Positions 36,900 through 45,220 of a stretch of DNA of 64,000 bases are shown in pieces (the stretch's first letter is position 1; each line of letters opens with the position of its first letter). The stretch is from Nocardia concava NBRC 100430 (GTDB taxonomy: Bacteria; Actinomycetota; Actinomycetes; Mycobacteriales; Mycobacteriaceae), in NCBI RefSeq assembly GCF_000308815.1, contig NZ_BAFX01000124.1:124001-188000 (forward strand). Reading direction: 5' to 3'. Under the pieces are notes generated by a model. The model searched no databases, was not told where the DNA came from, and worked only from the letters and a program-made list of their open reading frames with translations. The translations under genes were made by a program, and so were the position numbers.

Positions 36900-38138
36900 A
36901 TGGATCGGCTGAGCGTGCTGGACGAGATCTTCCTGCGGTCGCATCGGGGCATGGGCACCCCGATCGTCCTGCAGGGACTCTGGCGTACCGCCGAACCCGT
37001 GCATCCCGCCCTGCTCTGGCGGGTGCATCGCGATCTGCGCACCGGTCCGCTCGGGCGGCGGGTGGTGCGCTCCCGGGTGCCGGGTGCGCGTCCGCGCTGG
37101 CAGCCGAACCAGTCGGCGTACCCGTTCACCATGGTCCAGGAGCCGATTCCGGCTGGGGCGGTATTGGATTGGGCCGACCGGCAGGGCGCGGACCTGAATC
37201 CGGAGACCGGCCCGGGCTGGCGGCTCTCGGCCGCGCGACTCGACGACGGCGGCTGCGTGGTGGCGCTGACCTGCTCGCACGCGCTGGCCGACGGGCGAGC
37301 GCTGACCCTGGCCATCGATAACGCGCTGTCCGGCATTCCGCTCGCGGCACCCGTTGCGGGCCACTCGGATTGGGCGGACGCGCGGCGCATGTGGGCCACG
37401 GTCCTGGGTGGGACGGCCCGCGCGCTGCGGCGCGGCATTCCGGACCGGCCGACCGCGACGCCCGACCGGAAGGCACGGTCCGGCAGTTCGAGCGCGGCCA
37501 CGTGCGGTGCGGTGCTCGCGATTCCGGCCCGCGATTGGAATCGTGTCGCCGTCTCGCACGGCGGCACAGCCAACAGCCTGTTCGTCCATCTGATCGCGAA
37601 CATGTTGTGGGCCAGCGGTTTTCCCGGCGACACCATTGCCGCCAGCCTGCCGGTCGACACCCGCGACGAGCCGCGCGTGGACAACGACATGTCCATGACC
37701 GAGGTCGCCATCACCCGCGACGACACCCCGGCGAGCCTGCGGCGCAAGGCCCGCAACGCCTACGAGCACCGCATGACCAGTCCCGGCGGCATTCCGGAGG
37801 AGATCCTGCAGGTGGTGCCCGACCGCTGGGCGTATCGGCTGGCCAAGGGCGCGGGCGAGCGGGACATCCTGTGCTCCAACATCGGCAACCTGCCCGAATC
37901 CCTGCTCGCGCTGGGACCGCACGCGTGCACCGGGCTGGCGGCCCGCGCCATCCATCCCGGACTGCGATCGGACGCATTGCCCCGCACCCGGCTGTCCGGG
38001 TACCTGACCAGGATCGCCGACACCTATACGTTGTCGCTGGTCAGCCTGGACCCGGAGGCCATTCCGACAGCCGACGCGCTCACCGCGCTGGCCCGGTCCG
38101 CGCTGGCGGACATGGGCCTGTCGGGTACGCCCTGGTGA
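36900..38138 (+). CDS. WS/DGAT- or condensation-like acyltransferase
   Basis: A 412-residue protein with wax ester synthase/diacylglycerol acyltransferase-like features: N-terminal MDRLSVLDEIFLRSH, the active site CSHALADGRALTLAI (HxxxDG with SH in place of HH), and the second-half ILCSNIGNLPESLLALG, comparable to the SNVPG region of these enzymes. The first histidine of HHxxxDG is replaced by serine, which is tolerated in some members. Substrates would be acyl-CoA and an alcohol or amine. Its upstream gap is 101 bases from the crotonase gene; may be transcribed with it. Confidence 0.75.
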   Translation: MDRLSVLDEIFLRSHRGMGTPIVLQGLWRTAEPVHPALLWRVHRDLRTGPLGRRVVRSRVPGARPRWQPNQSAYPFTMVQEPIPAGAVLDWADRQGADLNPETGPGWRLSAARLDDGGCVVALTCSHALADGRALTLAIDNALSGIPLAAPVAGHSDWADARRMWATVLGGTARALRRGIPDRPTATPDRKARSGSSSAATCGAVLAIPARDWNRVAVSHGGTANSLFVHLIANMLWASGFPGDTIAASLPVDTRDEPRVDNDMSMTEVAITRDDTPASLRRKARNAYEHRMTSPGGIPEEILQVVPDRWAYRLAKGAGERDILCSNIGNLPESLLALGPHACTGLAARAIHPGLRSDALPRTRLSGYLTRIADTYTLSLVSLDPEAIPTADALTALARSALADMGLSGTPW

Positions 38139-38144
38139 TTTCGC

Positions 38145-39758
38145 TCAGGTGAGGGCCGGTATCCGGACCCCTTGCCAGGCAAGGCGTTTGGTGCGCTCCG
38201 GATCGATCTCCACTCGCGACGGCGCGTCGATGATCATGGTGGCTCGCCGGTCCTCGGTGTAGGCGGGCCAGTTCGGCAGCGGTGCGCCGTTGCGGGCGAA
38301 GGCCAGCCAGTTGTCCTGGAACTGGCGCGACACCGAACGGAACGCGCGATGCCCGCCCGCGGCGGTCATGGCCCGCCCGAACGCCGAATCCACCGCACCG
38401 AAGACCGGGATGAGGTCGAGGGCGTGGGTGGCTCCGAAGCCCGCCAATTGGATTGCGCGCGGGGCGAAGTCGTAGCGGTAGGCGTAGGTGGGCGCGAATC
38501 GGCTGTGCGCCTCCATGACCCGGACCGACGGCCGCCAGAAGGTGAAGTCGCCGCCCATGCGGACGGTGGCCTTCTTGCCGGGGAACCCGGGATACGCGGC
38601 GGTCACCCGTTTTTCGACGATCGCGCCGTAATCCGCGAGCGCCTCGTGCAGGCGTTCCGGCGAGGTCGGCATGGTCTGGCCGAGCTTGATGAAGATCGGG
38701 CTGTCGCCGCCCGCGTCCATGGCCTGATCGACGTGGCGCAGCAGCCAGCGCATGCGGTCGGGGGTGGTGGGCAGGGTGTCGTCGAAGCGGACGAAGAGGG
38801 TGGCCTCGTCGCGGTTGGTGCCGATGATGAGCGGCACCCGGTGCGCGGTGCCGTTGGTGAAGGCCGTGATGAGCGGGGACGGCAGGTAGTCGCCGTCCAC
38901 CACGGGCGCGACCGGGAACAGCCCCGGCTGCTCGTGCATCACCTTGGTGACCGCGCGGTCCACGGCCCGGCGAATGTCGTTGGCGCCGACCGTGAGCAGC
39001 GTCTTCGCGGCGTCCTCGGGGGCGACACCGAGTTCGTCGATACAGCGCCGGGCGAACAGCCGGGCCTCGGCCTGGGTCGGCGCCCAGTCGGCGGGCGCGC
39101 TCTGCGCGATGCCGCGATGGAACAGCCCCGCCGCGGCGGGCGTGCACATGAGCGCGAGCACCGCGTGCGCACCGGCGGATTCGCCGAAGATGGTGACATT
39201 GTTCGGGTCGCCGCCGAACGCGCCGATATTGCGCCGCACCCACTCCAAGGCCGCGACCTGATCGCGCAGCCCCAGATTGGACTCGAATCGGGTGTCGTCC
39301 GTGGAGTATTCGCCGAAGTCGACGTATCCGAAGGCACCCAGCCGGTAGTTGACCGACACCACGATCACATCGCCGCGCAGCGCCAGCCGCGCACCGGAAT
39401 ACAGCCGCAGCGCGGAGGTTCCGATCATGTAGCCGCCGCCGTGGATGAACACCATCACCGGGCGCGGGGATGCCGACGGGTCGTTGGGTGCCGTGACATT
39501 GAGCGTCAGGCAGTCCTCACCGGTCGGCTGCGCCTGCCGCGGCCCGATCCGCGCACCGTCGCGGTGTTGCATTGCGGCGAAACCGAATCCGGTGGCGTCG
39601 CGTACGCCACTCCACGGTTGCACCGGCCGCGGCGCGCGGAACCTGAGTTCTCCCACCGGAGGCGCCGCGAAAGGAATGGACCGCCAGCGTGAAACGCGGC
39701 GGCCCCGGAGTCCGCGAACGGTTCCGTCCGCGGTCGTGATGTCTGTCGTTGCCACCAT
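38145..39758 (-). CDS. Carboxylesterase, type B
   Basis: A 537-residue alpha/beta hydrolase. The nucleophile elbow is GESAGA (TIFGESAGAHAVLALM), the oxyanion hole HGGG (MVFIHGGGYMIG), and the C-terminal His and acid lie in the last third. EDCLTLNV is the type B second signature. N-terminus begins MVATTDITTADGTVRGLRG; no signal peptide, so cytoplasmic. Substrate unknown. Two ACAACAAT direct repeats lie upstream of its start. Convergent with the acyltransferase gene. Confidence 0.93.
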   Translation of the reverse strand: MVATTDITTADGTVRGLRGRRVSRWRSIPFAAPPVGELRFRAPRPVQPWSGVRDATGFGFAAMQHRDGARIGPRQAQPTGEDCLTLNVTAPNDPSASPRPVMVFIHGGGYMIGTSALRLYSGARLALRGDVIVVSVNYRLGAFGYVDFGEYSTDDTRFESNLGLRDQVAALEWVRRNIGAFGGDPNNVTIFGESAGAHAVLALMCTPAAAGLFHRGIAQSAPADWAPTQAEARLFARRCIDELGVAPEDAAKTLLTVGANDIRRAVDRAVTKVMHEQPGLFPVAPVVDGDYLPSPLITAFTNGTAHRVPLIIGTNRDEATLFVRFDDTLPTTPDRMRWLLRHVDQAMDAGGDSPIFIKLGQTMPTSPERLHEALADYGAIVEKRVTAAYPGFPGKKATVRMGGDFTFWRPSVRVMEAHSRFAPTYAYRYDFAPRAIQLAGFGATHALDLIPVFGAVDSAFGRAMTAAGGHRAFRSVSRQFQDNWLAFARNGAPLPNWPAYTEDRRATMIIDAPSRVEIDPERTKRLAWQGVRIPALT

Positions 39759-39813
39759 CTGAAAAGCGTAAGCCCAACCCCCGGGCGCTCCCAGGGGCTT
39801 ATGCCCTCCGGAT

Positions 39814-39841
39814 ACAACAATTGCCCTCGACGCACAACAAT
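39814..39841. promoter_or_regulatory. ACAACAAT direct repeats upstream of esterase gene
   Basis: Two identical octamers at 39814-39821 and 39834-39841, 20 bases apart (two helix turns), 56 to 83 bases upstream of the esterase start codon. A/T-rich compared with flanks; possible activator site. Speculative. Confidence 0.35.
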
Positions 39842-39887
39842 CCGGCATCCGGGGGCCGCACCTGGAAGACGGCCACCGGATGCCGGA
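39841..39887 (-). terminator. Terminator after DUF2630 gene
   Basis: Perfect 12-base-pair inverted repeat TCCGGCATCCGG / CCGGATGCCGGA with a 23-base loop, 12 bases past the DUF2630 stop on the minus strand. Confidence 0.68.
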
Positions 39888-39898
39888 GTGCTCGAGTA

Positions 39899-40144
39899 TT
39901 ACTGCAGGTAGCCCTCGACCTGCCGGGCCGAGCTCACCTCGGCCTCATCCGGATTGCGGCCCTGATCCAGGCGGGCGCGACGCTGACGCAGCAGATCCCA
40001 GCACTGATCGAGCTGGACTTCGATCTCGGCCAGCTGACGGCGCTCGTCCTCCGGGTCGAGCTGGCCGCCGGTGGTCTTGGAGCGCAGCTCGTGCTCACGG
40101 TCCACGAGGTCCTTGATGCGGGCGTGGATGTCCTTTTCGGTCAT
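39899..40144 (-). CDS. DUF2630 small helical protein
   Basis: An 81-residue, highly charged helical protein that matches DUF2630: MTEKDIHARIKDLVDREHEL, then the conserved EIEVQLDQCWDLLRQRRARL...GRNPDEA. Two antiparallel helices are likely. Widespread in actinobacteria, function unknown. The ATG overlaps the stop of the MocR gene by four bases, so the two are one operon. The family is often found beside unrelated genes, so the pair may not be functionally linked. Confidence 0.88.
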   Translation of the reverse strand: MTEKDIHARIKDLVDREHELRSKTTGGQLDPEDERRQLAEIEVQLDQCWDLLRQRRARLDQGRNPDEAEVSSARQVEGYLQ

Positions 40145-41541
40145 GCGGTCCACTGTACGACTCGGCTCAGCGCATCCCCGGCCAACCGGACGGCCTTCGG
40201 CAGGTCCGCGGCCGGCAGGGCGGCATAACCGAGGGACAGACCGAAGGTGTGGCGGGGGCCGACGTGGTAGCGGGCCAGGGCGTCGAGGTGGACGCCGAGT
40301 TCACGGGCGGCGGCCACCGCGCGATCCTCCTGCTCGGCCGAGGCGAGCGGGACGAACACGTGTGATCCGGCGTCGTCGCCGCGTACTTCCAGACCGCGGC
40401 CGCGCAGTTCCTCCACCACCAGGGCGCGGCGGTGCGGCATGTCGCGGCGCAGTCGGCGCAGGTGCCGGGCCAGGTCGCCGTGGCGGGCCAGTTCGGCCAC
40501 CACCTGCTGACCTGCCGGGGCGGGACTGGTGCCGGTGAGTTCGCGATAGCCGAGCACGGCTTCGGTGACGGCGGGTTCGGCGACCAGCCAGCCGACGCCC
40601 AGGGTGGGGGTGAGGATCTTGCTGGTGGTACCCAGGTGCACGACGGCATCCGGGGCGAGGGTGGCCAGCAGGGGCAGCGGCGCGGTGTCGTAACGCAATT
40701 CGCCGTCGTAGTCGTCCTCGACCACGAGTGCGCCGGTGCGGCGGGCGAATTCGATGAGGGCCACGCGGCGGGCGGCGGGCATGCGCGCGCCGAGCGGAAA
40801 CTGGTGTGCGGGAGTGCAGTACACCATGCGGGCGTCCTCGGGCAGCAGATCCACCCGCAGGCCCTCGGCGTCGACGGGCACCGGAACCAGCCGGGCGCCC
40901 GCCGCGCGGAAAGCACCGGCGGCACGCTGATATCCGGGATCCTCGATGGCCACCACATCGCCGGGTCGCAGCAGGGCGGCGGCGAGTTCGCCTACGGCCG
41001 AACCGGTTCCGGCGGTGGCGAGCACGGCGGTGCCACTGCCCGCGCCCAGCCCGCGATGGCGCAGCAGGTGTTCGGCGACGGCCTCGCGATACTCCGGCTC
41101 ACCGCGGCGGTCCTTGCGTATCAAGGGCATTCGGTCCGAGGCGGCCCGCCAGGCGCGGCGCCACGCGGCGGTGTCGATGACCTCGATGGAGGGCGCGCCC
41201 GCGGCCAGATCCAGCAGTCCGGCCCGCGGATCGACGCGCTCGGGCCCGTCGGCGTGCGCGCTGGCCGGTGCGGGCGCGGCCGTCAGATAGGTGCCCGAGC
41301 CGTGGCGGCCGTCCAGCCAGCCCTCGGCGTGCAGCTGGTCGTAGGCGGCGGTGACCACGGTCCGGCTCACCCCGAGCCGGTTGGCCAGCTCCCGCGAGGA
41401 CGGCAGCCGATCCCCGCCGCGCAGGGCCCCGGAGGTGGCGGCCCGCCGCAGCCCGTCCGCCACCTGCGCGGCCAGGGCCACGCCGCTGGCACGGTCGACG
41501 GTGAACGGCAGATCGTCGTCGACCAGGTGATTTCCCCGCAA
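40141..41541 (-). CDS. MocR/PdxR-like PLP-dependent transcriptional regulator
   Basis: A 466-residue GntR-type regulator fused to an aminotransferase-like domain. The N-terminal winged HTH is GDRLPSSRELANRLGVSRTVVTAAYDQLHAEGWL; the C-terminal fold-type-I domain has the PLP-binding lysine in HLGTTSKILTPTLGVGW, with YCTPAHQFPLG and VVEDDYDGELRYD upstream. PdxR members sense PLP and control vitamin B6 synthesis; others control different genes. Start TTG at 41541 with AGGAGG six bases upstream. A 19-base palindrome lies just upstream of the ribosome-binding site. The nearby PNPOx-family gene may be a target. Confidence 0.93.
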   Translation of the reverse strand: MRGNHLVDDDLPFTVDRASGVALAAQVADGLRRAATSGALRGGDRLPSSRELANRLGVSRTVVTAAYDQLHAEGWLDGRHGSGTYLTAAPAPASAHADGPERVDPRAGLLDLAAGAPSIEVIDTAAWRRAWRAASDRMPLIRKDRRGEPEYREAVAEHLLRHRGLGAGSGTAVLATAGTGSAVGELAAALLRPGDVVAIEDPGYQRAAGAFRAAGARLVPVPVDAEGLRVDLLPEDARMVYCTPAHQFPLGARMPAARRVALIEFARRTGALVVEDDYDGELRYDTAPLPLLATLAPDAVVHLGTTSKILTPTLGVGWLVAEPAVTEAVLGYRELTGTSPAPAGQQVVAELARHGDLARHLRRLRRDMPHRRALVVEELRGRGLEVRGDDAGSHVFVPLASAEQEDRAVAAARELGVHLDALARYHVGPRHTFGLSLGYAALPAADLPKAVRLAGDALSRVVQWTA

Positions 41542-41555
41542 GTGGCCTCCTGGTC

Positions 41556-41574
41556 AATCGACAACCGGTCGATT
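41556..41574. promoter_or_regulatory. Candidate operator upstream of MocR gene
   Basis: AATCGAC - AACCG - GTCGATT, a perfect 7-base inverted repeat with a 5-base spacer, 15 bases upstream of the MocR TTG start. Placed for autoregulation. Confidence 0.5.
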
Positions 41575-41636
41575 CCAGCATGCCACTCAGCGCAGCAGTG
41601 CGACCTCCGGGTCGGTGGGCGGATGTTCGAGCGGGG

Positions 41637-42332
41637 TCAACGATTTCCCCTGGAGGCCGAAGCGGCCGCGGACACGAGCGCATACAACACGAAACCCGTG
41701 GCGGCGCTGGTGATTGCGTAGATCATCATGTGCCGCACGCAATCGTAGAGGCTGATCCGCGCCACCGGATCGGTTCGCGCTAGGAGACCGGCGAGTATCG
41801 CTACGACGCTGAGCGACAGCACAACCCGGGCGCGGTGGGGGTCTGGGGCGACGGGCTGGGCACGGCGGTACCAGGCGATCAGATAGCCCGCGAGCAGCGC
41901 CATTCCGGCGATCGAGGAGACGTAGCCGATCACGTTGTAGACCCGGTGCGGTCCGATCACCGACTCCCGCAACACTTCCCAGTGCCGCACCGCGACGCCG
42001 TCGGTATGGGTGAAGGCATCCCAGACCAGGTGGGTGACCGCCCCGATCAGCAGCGCCGCCACGGCCCCCGGCACACTCGGCCGGGTGAGGGTGGCAGCCC
42101 TGCCCACCATGCCCTCGACGGGCCTGCGCAATACCCAGGCGATCGCCACCAGTACCCCGCCCAGCAGCACATCCACCGGCAACCCCGGCACCGAGTGCGT
42201 CAGCTCCCCGTCGATCCCGATCGGCAGGTAGTACGGCAGGTCCGGCGCGAGGCTCCCCGCGACCAACCCCGGAAACCACAGCACCCGCCGCAGCGGCAGC
42301 ACGGCGGCCGGATGTGCGAGCGTGAACGGCAC
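41637..42332 (-). CDS. DUF4184 family membrane protein
   Basis: A 231-residue membrane protein of DUF4184. It opens with the family start VPFTLAHPAAVLPLRR, so the GTG at 42332 is used rather than the ATG at 42389. Other marks: LVAGSLAPDLPYYLP, VTHLVWDAFTHTDG with a metal-like His/Asp pattern, and about six hydrophobic helices. Similar to membrane-bound metal-dependent phosphohydrolases such as YdjM but unproven. Divergent from the PNPOx-family gene with 78 bases between the starts. Confidence 0.87.
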   Translation of the reverse strand: MPFTLAHPAAVLPLRRVLWFPGLVAGSLAPDLPYYLPIGIDGELTHSVPGLPVDVLLGGVLVAIAWVLRRPVEGMVGRAATLTRPSVPGAVAALLIGAVTHLVWDAFTHTDGVAVRHWEVLRESVIGPHRVYNVIGYVSSIAGMALLAGYLIAWYRRAQPVAPDPHRARVVLSLSVVAILAGLLARTDPVARISLYDCVRHMMIYAITSAATGFVLYALVSAAASASRGNR

Positions 42333-42410
42333 TTCTCCCCCAAAGTGGTCTTCGAATCCGACGCAGAATTGGCTATTCAGCAATGCCATTTCCCCCGCGA
42401 AACTGGTCTC

Positions 42411-43118
42411 ATGAGTGAGACAGCTTCGACTCGGACACCATCGTCTTCGACGCGGGCGCCTTTGTCACCCACCCTCCGCAGCAGCCTCACCCGGTCCAAG
42501 GAGCGGGGTCGCAGCGACCGCGCCGACCTGGACGCGGTGCTCGACGCCGGCATGCTCTGCCACCTCGGCGTCGTCCTGCACGGCACCCCCGTCGTCATCC
42601 CCACCATCTACGGCCGCGACGGCGACACCCTCTACCTGCACGGCTCCACCGGCTCCGGCAACCTGCGCGCGGCCATGACCGGCGACGTCTCGCTGACCGT
42701 CACCCACCTCGACGGCATCGTCTACGCCCGCTCGGCCATGCACTTCTCGATGAACTACCGCTCGGCCGTCATCCACGCCCGCCCGGTCGAACTCACCGAC
42801 CCCGACGAGCGCATGCACGCCCTGCGCGTCATCGTCGAACAGGCCGCCCCCGGCGCCTGGGACGCCGTCCGCTCCCCCAACAAGAAGGAAATGGCCGCCA
42901 CCCTGGTCCTGGCCGTAGACCTCACCGAGGCCTCGGTCAAGGTCCGCACCGGTGGCCCCCGCGACGACGCGGAAGACATTGCCGCGGGCGGAGTCTGGGC
43001 CGGAGTGCTGCCGATGCGCACGGTCTTCGACGCCCCCATCTCCTCCGACGACCTGGCCCCCGACATCGAGATCCCAGCTCACGTCCTCCAGAGGTGCACC
43101 ACCCCAGTAACCGTGTAG
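42411..43118 (+). CDS. Pyridoxamine 5'-phosphate oxidase-family flavoprotein (NimA-like)
   Basis: A 235-residue split-barrel flavin-binding protein. After a 25-residue polar start, the fold reads GRSDRADLDAVLDAGMLCHLGVVLHGTPVVIPTIYGRDGDTLYLHGS, followed by GNLRAAMTGDVSLTVTHLDGIVYARSAMHFSMNYRSAVIHA. This is the NimA/DUF447-like PNPOx group that binds FMN or heme; true PdxH residues for PNP are not evident. Likely a redox enzyme or F420/FMN protein of unknown substrate. Start ATG at 42411. Divergent from the DUF4184 gene. Confidence 0.87.
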   Translation: MSETASTRTPSSSTRAPLSPTLRSSLTRSKERGRSDRADLDAVLDAGMLCHLGVVLHGTPVVIPTIYGRDGDTLYLHGSTGSGNLRAAMTGDVSLTVTHLDGIVYARSAMHFSMNYRSAVIHARPVELTDPDERMHALRVIVEQAAPGAWDAVRSPNKKEMAATLVLAVDLTEASVKVRTGGPRDDAEDIAAGGVWAGVLPMRTVFDAPISSDDLAPDIEIPAHVLQRCTTPVTV

Positions 43119-43123
43119 CCGCC

Positions 43124-43177
43124 GAGAATGCACTGGCGCACAAAAATTCGGACATTTTTGTCCGTCAGTGCATTCTC
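43124..43177. terminator. Long hairpin between PNPOx-family gene and fpg/nei gene
   Basis: Arms GAGAATGCACTG and CAGTGCATTCTC are perfect, and pairing continues inward to a stem of about 24 pairs with one mismatch and one wobble, closing on a 6-base loop. Inside is an alternative small hairpin CGGACA-TTTT-TGTCCG (43149-43164). Between convergent genes; a likely bidirectional terminator. Confidence 0.8.
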
Positions 43178-43180
43178 ACG

Positions 43181-44047
43181 CTATTTGAGGAGGCGGGACA
43201 TGCGGCGGTCGGCGAGGATTTTGCCGGCCGTTTGGCAGGTGGGGCAGTACTGGAAGGACTTGTCGGCGAAGGAGACTTCGCGGACGGTGTCGCCGCAGAC
43301 GGGGCAGGGGAGGCCGGTGCGGGCGTGGACCTGGAAGCCGGAACGCTTCTCGCCCTTCAGGCGGGCGGCGTCCTGGCCTACCGAGCGCTGGATGGCGTCG
43401 GAGAGGGTGGCGCGCATGGCCGAGTACAGGCGGGACAGCTCTTCCGGGTCCAGGGTGCGGGAGTTCGCGAACGGGGAAAGCTTTGCGGTGTGCAGGATTT
43501 CGTCGGAGTAGGCGTTGCCGATGCCGGCCAGCAGGGTCTGGTCGGTGAGGGCGTTCTTCACGCGCTGCGAGGTGCCGTGCAGGATCTCGGCGAATTCGGG
43601 TTCGCTCACCGCGAGCGCGTCGGGGCCCAGTCGCGCGATGCCGGGCACCGACAGCGGATCCTCGGTCACCCACACCGCCAGCCGCTTCTTGGTGCCCGCC
43701 TCGGTGAGATCGAAAGCGGGCGTGGCCCCTTCGGGGGTGAAGAAATGCACCCGCAGCGCCAGCGGCCCCTTCCCGGGCTTCGGCGGACTGGCTCCCGGCT
43801 CGTCGATCCACCGCAGCCAGCCGCCCCGCGACAGGTGCGTGATCAACCACAGCCCGCCGCAATCCATCCCGAGATGCTTCCCCCAGTGACCGACCCCGGT
43901 CACGTCACGCCCCTGCAGCGCGGTCGCCGGCGGATCGAAGGTCTTCAGCACACTCAGCGCGGCGACATCGACCCGTCCCACGACCGCACCCACCGCATGC
44001 TCGGCCAGAAACTGCTCGAGCGCCACGATCTCCGGTAATTCGGGCAC
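43181..44047 (-). CDS. Fpg/Nei family DNA glycosylase
   Basis: A 288-residue base-excision repair glycosylase/AP lyase. Pro at position 2 and the following Glu (PELPEIVALEQFL) are the catalytic residues. The H2TH region has GIARLGPDALAVSEPEFAEILHGTSQRVKNALTDQTLLAGIGNAYSDEIL. The C-terminal zinc finger has four cysteines: CPVCGDTVREVSFADKSFQYCPTCQ, ending DRRMSRLL. The zinc-finger arginine and text resemble Nei2/Fpg2 of mycobacteria rather than MutM. Either 8-oxoG or oxidised pyrimidine substrates are possible. Downstream of the nitroreductase gene with 53 bases gap. Confidence 0.92.
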   Translation of the reverse strand: MPELPEIVALEQFLAEHAVGAVVGRVDVAALSVLKTFDPPATALQGRDVTGVGHWGKHLGMDCGGLWLITHLSRGGWLRWIDEPGASPPKPGKGPLALRVHFFTPEGATPAFDLTEAGTKKRLAVWVTEDPLSVPGIARLGPDALAVSEPEFAEILHGTSQRVKNALTDQTLLAGIGNAYSDEILHTAKLSPFANSRTLDPEELSRLYSAMRATLSDAIQRSVGQDAARLKGEKRSGFQVHARTGLPCPVCGDTVREVSFADKSFQYCPTCQTAGKILADRRMSRLLK

Positions 44048-44100
44048 TCCCGCAGCCTACCGACCAGGACCGACACTGTCCTTCCACTGATCGGGGCGAG

Positions 44101-44763
44101 TCAGACGCCACCCTCGGGGCCGGATTTGGTGTAGGTGCCGTGGAATACCGTCTGTGCGCGGGGGCGGCGGCCGGGGTGCTCACGGCGTTCGGCGGGGTAG
44201 CCGACCGAGACGAGCAGTGCGATGGCCAGATCGTCCCGATCCTCGATCCCGATCACCTTCTTGACCTTCGCCTCGTCCCACCCGTTCATCGGCGAGGTGG
44301 CCAGGCCCAGTTCGGTGGCGGCCAGCATGACATAGGTCGCCGCGATCATGGCGTCCTTGACCGCGTATTCGCGCAGCAGCTCCCGCTCGGCCAGGCCCTG
44401 CTGGAATTCGGTGGAAGCGGCCGCGAATCCGGCGATGAACTCCTCACTCCAGGCGCGGTTATCCCGCGCCAGGTCGAAGATGTCGGTGCGGTCGCCGCGC
44501 CACGCCTGCGGTTCGGCGACGAACACCAGCATGACCGGAGCCTCCTGCGGCTGCGGCTGCCCGCCGGTGGCCCAGGTCAGTCCCTCGCACCCGGCGGGGT
44601 CGGTGACCACGACCACGGATCGGTCCTGCAAGTTCCAGCTCGAAGGGGCTTCCATGGCCAGCTCCACCAGGGTTTCGAGGGCCTCGGCCGGGACCGGATC
44701 GGGGCGGTAGTGGCGGACGGTGCGGCGGGTGCGGATCGCGTCGGCGACGCTCAGCTGTGTCAT
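44101..44763 (-). CDS. Nitroreductase family protein
   Basis: A 220-residue FMN-dependent nitroreductase. Start IRTRRTVRHYRPDPVP has the FMN phosphate-binding arginines; next are APSSWNLQDRSVVVV and the C-terminal IALLVSVGYPAERREHPGRRPR. Uses NAD(P)H to reduce nitro groups or quinones. It is divergent from an HxlR regulator gene 70 bases away, which very probably controls it; a palindrome lies between them. No other enzyme is in this unit. Confidence 0.93.
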   Translation of the reverse strand: MTQLSVADAIRTRRTVRHYRPDPVPAEALETLVELAMEAPSSWNLQDRSVVVVTDPAGCEGLTWATGGQPQPQEAPVMLVFVAEPQAWRGDRTDIFDLARDNRAWSEEFIAGFAAASTEFQQGLAERELLREYAVKDAMIAATYVMLAATELGLATSPMNGWDEAKVKKVIGIEDRDDLAIALLVSVGYPAERREHPGRRPRAQTVFHGTYTKSGPEGGV

Positions 44764-44803
44764 GTCACTAACTATCAGAGAGTGGCGCTCGATCGGGAAG
44801 TAG

Positions 44804-44817
44804 GCACTAATTAGTGC
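44804..44817. promoter_or_regulatory. Candidate HxlR operator
   Basis: Perfect palindrome GCACTAATTAGTGC between the nitroreductase gene and the HxlR gene, with GTAG/CTAC on its sides. It is 15 bases upstream of the HxlR start codon. HxlR-family operators are often A/T-centred palindromes of this size. Confidence 0.65.
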
Positions 44818-44832
44818 GCTACTCTCGAAAAG

Positions 44833-45207
44833 GTGACAACCGTCGAATCCTCAGGCCTTGCCGCCGACTGCTACTCGGCCAAATGCCCCACCCGGCAGGT
44901 CCTCGACCACATCGCGGGCAAATGGACTGTCCTGGTGATCGATTCGCTGATGCAGCAGGGCACCATGCGCTACACCGACCTGTCCCGCCGCATCGGCGGC
45001 GTCTCCCAGAAGATGCTCACCCAAACCCTGCGCAGCCTGGAATCCGACGGATTCCTCACCCGCACAGTCCATCCCACCATCCCCCCGCGCGTGGAATACG
45101 AACTCACCCCGCTGGGCCGCAGCCTCGCCGAACCCATCGCCGCCCTGCGCGAATGGACCGAGACCCACATCAACGAGATAGAGCGCGCCCGCGCGGCCCG
45201 CGACTGA
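44833..45207 (+). CDS. HxlR-family redox/electrophile-type regulator
   Basis: A 124-residue winged-helix regulator. It has the HxlR start CYSAKCPTRQVLDHIAGKWTVLVIDSL, with two cysteines (the first conserved in redox-sensing members such as YodB/QorR), the HTH RYTDLSRRIGGVSQKMLTQTLRSLESDGFLTRTVHPTIPPRVEYELTPLGRSL. It is divergent from the nitroreductase gene, as typical for quinone- or diamide-responsive HxlR proteins. GTG start at 44833 gives VTTVESSG. Cys-based sensing is an inference. Confidence 0.92.
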   Translation: MTTVESSGLAADCYSAKCPTRQVLDHIAGKWTVLVIDSLMQQGTMRYTDLSRRIGGVSQKMLTQTLRSLESDGFLTRTVHPTIPPRVEYELTPLGRSLAEPIAALREWTETHINEIERARAARD

Positions 45208-45220
45208 TCCGCAAGCGCGC

